From Hydnum rufescens UP504 (lineage: Eukaryota > Basidiomycota > Agaricomycetes > Cantharellales > Hydnaceae): DNA of 33,668 nucleotides. The position numbers and the translations under genes were made by a program. The stretch covers positions 1 through 33,668 of the forward strand of contig MU129302.1 of assembly GCA_014904985.1 (NCBI GenBank), in the 5' to 3' direction. Shown here in pieces: positions 10,388-18,462 of this stretch. The notes beneath the pieces are model-generated. The model was given only the letters and a program-made list of their open reading frames with translations. It did no database searches and was not told where the DNA came from. The first letter of the stretch is position 1; each line of letters starts with the position of its first letter.

Positions 10388-12757
10388 TTACCATACATCA
10401 TACCCAGCTCGGTTTGCCGCCTCCAACTCCCGGACCTCGGGCTTCTCCTCCACGAGAACACTTTTAGTGAGGCTCTTCCTGCGTATACTGTCGTTGTCCT
10501 CGACGGAAACTTCCTTCTCCCGGGGCATGGGTTCGTCGTCGACTGCAATCTGCTTGTCCTTTCCGCCACCTTCTTCGAAGGCCAACGCATATTCTTCGAA
10601 GTGGAATCCGTGTTTCCTAGGGAAAAAGTGCGACGGACAAGCTTTAGATGTTGAATCACGATAATATCCAAGAAGAAGAAGACACGAACTCGGGCCGATA
10701 AATGTTATAACAAATGTAAATGCCGCGACAGTCCCCAAGAGAATCCTAAAAGTAAATGTACGTCAATATCGATCTACAGGGTTTTCAGGTGACCTGGGGG
10801 GATGCTGCATTACCCTTGGACCTTGGCGTAGTCTATGGTTGCAGAGAAGACAGGTACGTAAGTGGCTTGACGACCTCAGGATACAAATTCCGAGGACGAA
10901 CCAGGAACATTGACACCATGGAGGGTGGTTCGAAGATGGTCTCCCCCAGTAGCTTCGATCTGGGAAGACGCAGCACTGACCATGTTACCCATCTGATACA
11001 TCAGACCAGGGAACTGGAGTCATCGAAAGCGTGTCAGCACTGTCACAGTATCATCGCAATTTAGTACCCACTGTAGCCCGGAACGCGGGAGGAGACAACT
11101 CCGCGAGCTGAATGGGGATCTTCGGAATGGTTAGGGCATAAGGTCAGTGGATTTGGTTGAGTAGGAAAAAAGGAAAACTGACCACGCCCAGGCGCCTTGG
11201 ACGGCAAATTGTAGGCAGAATGCGCCCGCAGATAGCTTAGCGAAGCCTTGGGGAAGAATCCATCTATTGGGAAACAGAGTCAAATCATGGACCAGCTGCG
11301 GAAAAAGAATTATTGACAGAGGAATGAAGCAGCCAACGAGAAGAATGAAGAGCAGTATGGTAAGGCGACGACCTAGGTACTGGCTTATGATACCGGCGAC
11401 AACACCGCCAGCCACTGCACCGCAGTTTCCAATAATAGTAGCCACAGTTGCACTATGGGCCGAAAAACCTTTGGTGTCCTGCAAAAAAGTAGGATATAGG
11501 TCTAACAGCACAAGTATGGGTGCTAATCAACTCGGGGTATTTCAGACGGAATGCGAACAAACGAGCCTTGGGAACCATGACTGAGGAAGTTGAAACCCGT
11601 CATGAGAAGGACGGCATAAATGCAAAGCAACCAGTGCCTCTTCAGCATTTCAACTGTCTCGTGGATAAATATTTGAGTTTTGGTCCTAGTTTCAACAGGT
11701 GCGCCGTTGGCTTCGGCGAAGTCTTGAGCATCGCGTTTCTGCATCTGGCGACGCCGGAAGACCTCTGATTCGGGAAGTGTGGCACGTAACAACCCCGCAA
11801 ATGCTGACAGACCGGCTGCGACCCAGAATAAGGAGCGCCAAGAGTGCTTGGGGACGACGGACTGGGAGAAAGGGTCAAGACCTTGAACAACAGTGCTGTC
11901 TGTCCAATTTTCACCCACCAGGTTCACCACGGCCGCAATGAGGTATCCGACTGCATATCCCTGTTGAAGGACACCACTGGCTAGACCACGAAGTTCAGCA
12001 GGAAGGTTTTCCAGGGCAGTTGCAGCTGCCATTCCCCAGACGCCGCCCTGAAGAATCCAATAACGGTGAGCGATTCTGTCCGTATTCGACCGGAATGGAA
12101 GTCATACCATGGTGATACCAAATAAGGAACGGCAGGCGAGGAATTGGCTGAACGTTTGAGTGAACGAAGAGCCGATTTGAAGGCCACAAATGAGGAACAT
12201 ATTTAAGACGAGAGGCCACTTTCGACCATAACGATCGGACGCTGTCGGGTTCAAATGTACAAACTTGTTGTCACCTGGAGATTAGGATTATATTGCGCAC
12301 CTAATCCGAATATCACAGCCCCCACGGATCTGAACAACAGGGTAAGGGTTATACTCGTAGTGACATTATGTGTGCTGTGGGGCGCAGAGTCACGATAAAC
12401 ATATTTGCCGAGGGGAGGTTCGTGGTGGACTCACGATTCGTTGAATGTGACGCGGAGACGGTTGACCGTTAGGGAGACGGAAAAGAAGTCGATGGCATCG
12501 CAGGTCCACGCCATCCACCCAGCTGGTTTGGCCAGAGTGAGCAAGATTTATGAAGACAATTTGGTAGGCAACCGACAAAAAAACATCATCCATTGAACAA
12601 ATGTCAAGCTCTTGAGGAGTGTCCAGAAACTGGGCGCCCCGACCACCTTGACCCGTTTGGGGGGCCTGAAGGATAGGAGGTGGGCGTGAATCCGGTTCTT
12701 GACATCAGCCATGGGAGGGAGAACAACTTGAGCAAGCACTGATGTCGACTGATCCAC
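10388..12757 (-). CDS. Jen1/Jen2-family monocarboxylate/dicarboxylate:H+ transporter (MFS)
   Basis: A plasma-membrane proton symporter for short carboxylic acids such as lactate, pyruvate, succinate or malate. Exons on the minus strand: 12757-12573, 12522-12435, 12374-12301, 12241-12108, 12047-11567, 11501-11318, 11263-11183, 11119-11068, 11013-10902, 10832-10814 (19 nt), 10745-10686 and 10616-10388, about 565 residues. The decisive evidence is the family signature NXX(S/T)HX(S/T)QDXXXT, here NFLSHGSQD-LYPT, split by the 11502-11566 intron. Also seen are WTCDAIDFFSVSLTV, DRYGRKWPLVLNM, LRGLASGVLQQGYAVGYL, GVIPIQLAELSPPAFRATV and YQMGNMVSAASSQIEATGG. The tail is charged (EDNDSIRRKSLTKS). Frame breaks occur near 12576 (T run), 11187 (GGGG to GGG) and 11068 (one extra G). 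The intron at 11502-11566 would have a GC donor. Confidence 0.9.
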
Positions 12758-13638
12758 GCGCTATATAGCCGTATATCCGCTCCCATGACCCTAGGCCCTT
12801 CATGGATTAAACATTAACCACCACACACATAGAATTAAGATACGGTGAATTACCTCTATATCTGGATCGTCAATTATCATCGATGGCCATATGCACCCAA
12901 TTCTCCCAGGCAACCAACCATGGTGAGCCAGAAATGCCATCCCGCGATAGGGCTCCGCACCCCGCGGCATGGCTAAGTGGCTTTTGCCGTGCCCTCTTTG
13001 GCTTCCGCAGTGTTCATCCGCTCCTGCTGGTGCATGCCGTGGTCGTCGCTTCAGCTTCAATGAATTTAGGCAGAACCGTGACCACCGCCAGCGGCTTCCA
13101 TAGGGCGGCTCAATGCCAAAAAAATTTGTCATTTTTCCGCTTCCGGATACTGTATATCATGGATTAAGCTAAAATTTGCAGCAAGCCGTTGGATAACTCT
13201 GCAAATCCTTAGTGAGGGCTCCAGGGGAAACCTGGGGTGTTAGCAACATGGACTTCAAATGCACAGTAACTGAGGGACCAAGGTGTGAAAATCCGCGGAA
13301 CCTCCCCGCCCGCCGTGTTGATCAACGTGGTGTAAGGAATCAAATTAAGGTTGAAGTATGAACATAAGGGGGGATTACACCTATAGCCATCAGAGTAAGT
13401 GTTGCTGCGACTCGGGCTTCGAGTCGAGTCAAGCCGTTTTCAAGCGGAGTTAAGCCAAGTCGATTGATTACAAATCAATGACTTGACACTCTTGGCTTCG
13501 CCCAGCTCAAGTCATCAAGTCAAATTTAGGGGCACAATAGGTACAGACATTGGAATCATCCACATTAAGCCTCACCAATGATAATGATATGGAAATGAGA
13601 CATTTCTGTCAATCCACCAGGCAAGGTAAGTTTCTGCC
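12758..13638. other. Gene-free upstream region of the Jen-type transporter
   Basis: I see no conserved coding sequence in this 880-bp stretch. A 110-codon minus-strand open frame (12800-13132) has no recognisable motif. The near part presumably holds the transporter promoter. The far part holds the palindromic repeat listed separately. Confidence 0.4.
13409..13520. repeat. Fold-back repeat built on (A)AGTC/GACTT words
   Basis: The words GAGTC, CAAGTC and GACTTG recur in both orientations. At its centre, 13456-13485, an arm CAAGTC-G-ATTGATT faces AATCAAT-GACTTG across a 3-nt loop, giving 13 pairs with one bulge. Flanking AAGCC (13452-13456) and GGCTT (13494-13498) could extend the pairing. 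It may be a remnant of a fold-back element. No flanking duplication was found. Confidence 0.45.
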
Positions 13639-13647
13639 ATCTCTCTA
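13639..13647. repeat. Left copy of 9-bp flanking direct repeat
   Basis: ATCTCTCTA stands 8 bp outside the left inverted repeat. The identical word lies at the mirror position on the right. The sequence is of low complexity, so the duplication is likely but not certain. Confidence 0.55.
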
Positions 13648-13655
13648 ATTTTGTC

Positions 13656-13688
13656 CAATAAGACCGCAAATGATGCAGATCACATGAT
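13656..13688 (+). repeat. Left terminal inverted repeat of the 2 kb element
   Basis: This 33-bp arm pairs with 15621-15654. It has two Cs where the right arm has three, plus one G/A difference. Confidence 0.8.
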
Positions 13689-13759
13689 CGTTACGTGATG
13701 ATCTTGTAAGCCCAAACACGCCACACAAACACCGAGAGAGAAAAAAAACACGCGACCAC

Positions 13760-13894
13760 GCACCCGCCGCGACGGGTGTGCAGTAATATAAGGTGTGTAC
13801 CATGGCCCCAGATACAGTCGCGCGAAGAGAGCAGCGAAAGCTGCTCTTTTTGCGCTGGCTTAACATCTTTAACTAACGTGTTTTTTTTTTCTAG
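13760..13894 (+). other. Cassette 1: hairpin A + intron-like segment with hairpin B
   Basis: Hairpin A has the arms CACCCG/CGGGTG (13760-13779). A GTGTGT donor-like site follows at 13793. Hairpin B (13820-13855) pairs 16 bases on each side, two of them G-U, around a GAAA loop, which is a GNRA-type tetraloop. CTAAC (13873-13877), a T run and TAG (13892-13894) follow. Confidence 0.65.
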
Positions 13895-14047
13895 ATTGTC
13901 CCCTCACATCCGAGGTAAAGCTACGCAAAACCTCCGCTCGAACCGACGTCTGAACACCAAGCACCATAAACACTCGCACGAAATGGATCACGAACCCCCG
14001 CCCTCCAAATACCCACCCAATACACGACGACGGGGCAGAACGCGGTA

Positions 14048-14193
14048 CCACGCATCCGCCACGGCGGGTGTGTGGTAATATATCAGCTAAGTTTTCTGTT
14101 ATGAGAATACCGACGGCAGCGCAGGAAGAGCAGCGGAAGCTGCTCTTTTTGCGCTGCTTTGGATTTCTTTACTAACATTTATTATTATTATAG
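14048..14193 (+). other. Cassette 2: hairpin A + intron-like segment with hairpin B
   Basis: Hairpin A (14048-14075) can pair 13 bases on each side. The expected donor position reads GCTAAG in place of GTAAG, so this cassette's 5' splice site is damaged; GTAATA at 14075 is a possible substitute. Hairpin B (14116-14157) is the longest, with 19 continuous pairs around GGAA (also GNRA). CTAAC (14172-14176) and TAG (14191-14193) follow. Confidence 0.65.
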
Positions 14194-14363
14194 GTTATGG
14201 TCCAGGTGCCGAATGACGAGGCCCGACCGGCCAGGGCTCATACGGTAACACGCCGACCAAAACATGCCAAACGAAACCGCACCAAACGAAACCATACCAA
14301 ATGACAACGCAACATGAGGAGAATGGAAGAGGTGGTCATGCGCCGACCGAGTGGCCACATGAA

Positions 14364-14509
14364 CCACACACCCGCTGCGGCGGGTGTGTGGCTATATATA
14401 ATGTAAGTAATATTGTGCACCCCCAACGGCGTAAAACGAGCAGCAAATGATGCTTGCTCTTTTTGCGCTGGTTTTAATTGTTTAACTAATAAGTAATCTA
14501 TTATTTTAG
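14364..14509 (+). other. Cassette 3: hairpin A + intron-like segment with hairpin B
   Basis: Hairpin A (14364-14391) has 12 perfect pairs around TGCG, a UNCG-class loop. The donor GTAAGT starts at 14403, CTAAT lies at 14486-14490 and TAG ends at 14509 (107-nt intron-like segment). Hairpin B (about 14429-14468) is the least regular copy, with bulges and a larger loop. Confidence 0.65.
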
Positions 14510-14600
14510 GCTATCACCACAAATAAAGACCTGTGGGGCAAGCCCCCCCGCAAGCGAGACCCGAGAACGACGACACGAAACGACACCAAACCGCATGAAC

Positions 14601-14738
14601 CACACCCGCTACCGCGGGTGTGTGGTTCTATACAAGGTAAGTAATGTAGTGCACCCCCAACGGCGGAAAAAGAGCAGCCCTTGCTGCTCTTTTTCCATTC
14701 GTTTTAATTTTGAACTAACACATTATCTATTATTCTAG
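14601..14738 (+). other. Cassette 4: hairpin A + intron-like segment with hairpin B
   Basis: Hairpin A (14601-14622) has 9 perfect pairs around TACC. The donor GTAAGT starts at 14637. Hairpin B (14665-14696) has 14 perfect pairs around CCTT. CTAAC (14715-14719) is followed by TAG (14736-14738), giving a 102-nt intron-like segment. Confidence 0.7.
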
Positions 14739-14890
14739 GTTATCACCTCAGCCACCCGCCAAATGAAACTCGGAAATGACAATGCACCCACCAACCGAAA
14801 GCCACAGACGTGACCTACCAAGGAAGGTCCGCCAGACGAAACCCGGGAACGGGAACACATGACGCAAGACCGCAGGGACCCCAGACGAAT

Positions 14891-15022
14891 CACGCCCGCT
14901 GGGTGTGTGGTATTGGTAAGTATGCTCCATGTATAAGTACGATCGCGCAAAAGGAGCAGCGCATGCTGCTCCTTTTGCGTGGCTTTCTTTCCCTCCTACT
15001 AATGTATTGTTTATTATCATAG
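14891..15022 (+). other. Cassette 5: hairpin A + intron-like segment with hairpin B
   Basis: Hairpin A (14891-14907) is shortened to 7 pairs, CACGCCC/GGGTGTG. The donor GTAAGT starts at 14916. Hairpin B (14946-14979) has 15 perfect pairs around GCAT. CTAAT (14999-15003) and TAG (15020-15022) complete a 107-nt intron-like segment. Confidence 0.7.
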
Positions 15023-15177
15023 GTTTTCATCTGAACCCACACCCCACCAACCCCCAATCAAGATCCGCGACCCCGCTGAACAAATACGCGAGAACGGCAA
15101 CCTACCCCCCAAATGAAACCCGTGAACGGCAACAAGTCGAAAATACGACACCAGACCACAGAAACCCTGGACAAACC

Positions 15178-15317
15178 CCACACCCGCTGAAGCGGGTGTG
15201 GTAATTGTTGAGGTAAGTATTCGCCGTCTATAAGTACGACTGCACAAAAGGAGCAGCACACGCTGCTCCTTTTGTATGGTTTCCCTTTTTTTACTAACTT
15301 ATTATTTATTATCATAG
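15178..15317 (+). other. Cassette 6: hairpin A + intron-like segment with hairpin B
   Basis: Hairpin A (15178-15201) has 10 perfect pairs around TGAA. The donor GTAAGT starts at 15213. Hairpin B (15244-15275) has 14 pairs around ACAC. CTAAC (15294-15298) and TAG (15315-15317) complete a 105-nt intron-like segment. A seventh, degenerate hairpin A (CACCCG...CGGGTG) follows near 15397-15421. Confidence 0.7.
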
Positions 15318-15620
15318 GTATTCTTCTAAACCAACAGCCCGCACCAACCCCAAACCAAACCCTCTCCCCCCCGACTCAAAACCCGCACGAACTGTCACCC
15401 GAAAACCTGCAACCCGGGTGAGGGGGAGGTTATGTAGAATATTATTATTATAAATAAATAAATAATTATAAACAAAACACATCACCTGGAGGGGTATAAT
15501 AAATAATTGTCACCCTCCTGACCTGCTGATTGTGAACTTAGATTTTGCAGAAGATGCAGATTTCGGCAATTACCATAGCACATCATGCAGGGTTACATAA
15601 GCTGTGTAAACGTAATACAT

Positions 15621-15654
15621 ATTATGTGATCTGCATCATTTGCGGGTCTTATTG
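15621..15654 (-). repeat. Right terminal inverted repeat of the 2 kb element
   Basis: This 34-bp arm is the reverse complement of the left arm at 13656-13688, apart from a one-base indel and one substitution. Confidence 0.8.
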
Positions 15655-15662
15655 CACCAATA

Positions 15663-15671
15663 ATCTCTCTA
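15663..15671. repeat. Right copy of 9-bp flanking direct repeat
   Basis: ATCTCTCTA lies 8 bp outside the right inverted repeat and matches 13639-13647. Confidence 0.55.
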
Positions 15672-16341
15672 TGCCCTTACTTGATGCTTAGTCAGCGCAT
15701 GTTTCTCGGGATGTTCCGATACTTCTCTCCCTTTGCATGGACTTTGTTCAAACATCAAACATGAACCTGCGGCATGCAACTTCAGTATATACAGAGTTCA
15801 GTCTATCCTGGGTCCACAGGAAGTAAGCTAACAAGGGACTATGTGCCCTTGCAGTAGGATAAACACCAGTAGGGTTAACTGGCTACACATTTTGGAGATA
15901 CCCAAAAGTTATGGGAAAATTGATTTACAGTGTACATCAAAGTTGGTCCAAAAATTGTGCAGCTGAAGGGACCTTTATTTAGCTTTTTTGAGCATTCACA
16001 CTGATTTGGAGATTTTTGGCCATGTCCAAGCACCTCACTTGGGGAAATTCTGGCCCAAAAACCGCACTCATGGACCCCGCATTCAGATTATTTGGTATCG
16101 GGCAAACCGGGATCCTTGTTGCACAGAGGGGTTTATACTTATAATGGGCACTTGTCGAAGATTCAAAGGGGTCACGCACACGGACGAGCACTTTTTTCAT
16201 GGGTCCTTTGAAATTTAGAGGACAGATCGATTGATTCACGAATTGAAGTCCCTCCAAGAAGCAGGAATTTCAGTACAGTATCCTCTGTACAATCCCTTGC
16301 CAAATCTTATCACATGATAATGTATTATGAGAGCGTATAGG
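15672..16341. other. Intergenic region between the TIR element and PBS2
   Basis: I see no conserved gene, tRNA or clear repeat in these 670 bp. Two short open frames on opposite strands (about 15980-16257) overlap and have no recognisable motif. The end nearest 16341 should be the 3' untranslated region of PBS2. Confidence 0.35.
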
Positions 16342-18392
16342 TCAATTTCGGTTTTTGGGCATAGCTGGAATAGTCAGAGTGGATTGTGACACCCGAGGTG
16401 TTTCACGACGCGCTTCACGCGGAGCCATCGCACTAACCACCCAGCCCACCATGTCTACTTCTCGCGTTCGGTCTTCAACTAGGAACGGATGGTCCTAGAA
16501 TACAGCGACTCAGCAAAGATTGCGAAACGCAAAAGAGGAATAGCATACAAGCAGTTCCGCATACGTCGCTCGCTTCGGAGGTTCCTTCATAAGACTGAAA
16601 ATAGAAGGATATCAGATTCGCGTAGAGTAAATGAAAACGCACACCCTCAATAAGAAAATGTGTGAAACGCACCATGCTTCAACGAACGACACCGCACTGG
16701 GCGAAAAACCATCTGGAAGCGCCGGCGAAGGTCCATGTACAATCGCTGTTAGCTGCGCAAATACATTGGAATATGTTTCGGGTGGATACGGATATTTCCC
16801 CATGGCGAGTTCCACTATTGACAGACCGAGAGACCATACATCGGAAGAGACGGTATACGTTCCAAGATTGTTTTGTGATTCACCGTGGATGCGTTCGGGC
16901 TGCCCCATCAAAAGGATTGGCTTACATCTTTTTCAGTTAAATCATCGAACACGCACGGCCATATAGCTTTGACACCCAATATTGGTCTTTGCAAGACTCC
17001 TCTCCAGTTGGCCAGATACTCCAAAGTCGCATAATTTAACCTCTCCTTTCCGATTCACCAGAACGTTCGTCGGTTTGACGTCTAATCGTGGATCAGCTCA
17101 GCTATGTTCCCAAGTCCAAGATGTTAGGATGACTCACCTCGGTGCATCACCTGCAACTCATCCTTGAGGAATTTAAGGCCACGCACCATGGACTGCGTTA
17201 TTCGGGCCAACACGGGCTCGACGATACCATCGTGTTGTAACTGCTCCAAACTCCCAGCATCCATGTACTCCATACAATAATACACACAAGACTCGATAAA
17301 GAATGCACCATAAAATTCAAGTATTTCTGGTGCGACCGCACGATGCAGAATGTCGAGCTCCATGATAATGGCATTCAGTTTGCCGCCATCGAGTTCGACT
17401 CGGATTTCCTGAAAAATGTGGAAACACCAAGAGTCTATGCAATCTCTCTAACACCGGTCTCATATTCACGCACCTTCATGGCCATAACAACATTCGTTGG
17501 TTTGTGAAGTACTTTCTTGACTGCACCGTAATTCCCTCGTCCTAATTCTTCGTCTAGCCGAAATTCCCCCATATTGATAGCAAACGATGACCCATTGGAA
17601 AAGTCAACACCAGAACCGTGAAGAACCGCTTTCCCCCCGAAATTGAGGGCGCCTGAGGGATCTCTAAATAAATAAGTGCCGAATATTTGTAAGGAAAGGA
17701 TGCAGAAAAAATAACGGGAAACCCTACACAATAGAGCGGAAGTTGGAAAATGGGGTACCCGAGGGTTGAGGTCTTCTATCCGAAGGTGGTCGACCGGCGC
17801 CTACTCCGGTGCCACTCACACCGCCACCAGACGGATAAGCAGAATTTCCAACCATTCCACCAAGCGTTAACCCAGGTCCTTGAGCGTTTTGCTGATGCAG
17901 ACATTCCAGGTGGTACTCGAGAAACAGTATGTCCACTGAGCGCGACGTTATTCATCCCGTTCTCAATTCCGAAACCTGCAGGGACGGGTGCACCAGGCGG
18001 ACGAGACCCACGCGATGCCATCTAAGTCGTGAATGGATGCGCGATCGGCCAAAAAACACTAAATCGGGAGTGGAGAATACGCACCGCAGCAAGTTTGGCT
18101 GCAAGCTTGGCGGTATCGGAACTGCCGATCCTCCAACGAGGGGTGATCTAAGGGTATTGCTTCCACTAGTGCCTCTCCCTGATCCTCTGGGAGGAAGAAA
18201 CCCTCTGGGGTGGGTGAACACCTCCGTTGGTTCGGATGTGGTAGAAGTGACCGGGTCGGTGAGCGCAGGGTTGGTTAAATTTAGGTCAATCTCGGCCTCC
18301 GGTGTTGCCTCTGAGTTGGAATCTGCGGTTTCTGATGGAGTTTCTGTTGTCGTACTTGATGAAGGGTTTGATTCTGGTTCTGATTCGCTCAT
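16342..18392 (-). CDS. PBS2: MAP kinase kinase, Pbs2/Wis1-like (HOG pathway)
   Basis: A cytosolic dual-specificity kinase that phosphorylates the Hog1-type stress MAP kinase. Exons on the minus strand: 18392-18085, 18021-17937, 17878-17728, 17663-17474, 17408-17138, 17081-16957, 16899-16673, 16594-16549 and 16494-16342, about 518 residues. The N-terminus is Ser/Thr/Glu-rich with [12 protein letters not shown] and [12 protein letters not shown]. The kinase domain shows [12 protein letters not shown] (P loop), MAMK (ATP lysine), [25 protein letters not shown] (joined over an intron), KLCDFGVSG, and the activation loop [18 protein letters not shown] with the Ser and Thr expected to be phosphorylated by a [26 protein letters not shown] and DHPFLVEDR follow. 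One base is missing near 18130 (GGG to GG). The 17879-17936 intron acceptor (AAG, with a CAG 13 nt upstream) is uncertain, but it is the choice that closes the frame. Confidence 0.92.
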
Positions 18393-18462
18393 GGCTGACG
18401 GTCAATACCAAGTCACTTTCAATCTTCGGCATATCCCGGTAAAGTCAGTCACGTCTGTTCAG
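18393..18462. promoter_or_regulatory. 70-bp divergent promoter PBS2 / BAG-domain gene
   Basis: Only 70 bp separate the two divergent start codons. Both core promoters and both 5' untranslated regions must fit here or overlap the coding sequences. No TATA-like box stands out. Confidence 0.6.

Larger units (their letters stand above)
13648..15662. mobile_element. TIR-bounded element carrying six intron-like hairpin cassettes
   Basis: The left end (13656-13688) and the reverse complement of the right end (15621-15654) both start CAATAAGACC and continue GCAAATGATGCAGATCACAT. They differ by one C and one substitution over 33/34 bp. Eight further bases on each side are half matched. Outside these stands the same 9-mer, ATCTCTCTA, at 13639-13647 and 15663-15671, which looks like a target-site duplication (8-9 bp is usual for hAT and Mutator-like elements). 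No transposase frame is visible inside. Instead six cassettes at 229-316-bp spacing fill the interior. I infer a non-autonomous DNA transposon, but the cassette structure is not one I recognise. Confidence 0.7.

Noticed and set aside
12800..13132. A 110-codon minus-strand frame upstream of the Jen-type transporter
   Set aside because: Its composition looks random (many Arg, Trp and His), with no conserved segment; it probably lies in the promoter region.
13645..15315. Open frames of 60-100 codons on both strands across the cassette element
   Set aside because: They run through the predicted splice sites and hairpins, differ in frame from cassette to cassette and share only repeat-derived words such as AGVW at the hairpin A arm. 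I do not call them genes.
13755..15320. The hairpins as bacterial-type rho-independent terminators or a CRISPR-like array
   Set aside because: The AGCAGC/GCTGCT stems followed by T-rich DNA look terminator-like, and the spacing is regular. But the surrounding genes are eukaryotic with introns, the repeats are imperfect and the spacers are themselves related, so neither reading fits.
15672..16341. Possible further transposon remnant to the right of the TIR element
   Set aside because: No inverted ends, direct repeats or transposase motifs could be found by eye in this stretch.
16982..18025. Several plus-strand frames of 60-91 codons over the PBS2 locus
   Set aside because: They are antisense shadows of the kinase exons, whose motifs are unambiguous on the minus strand.
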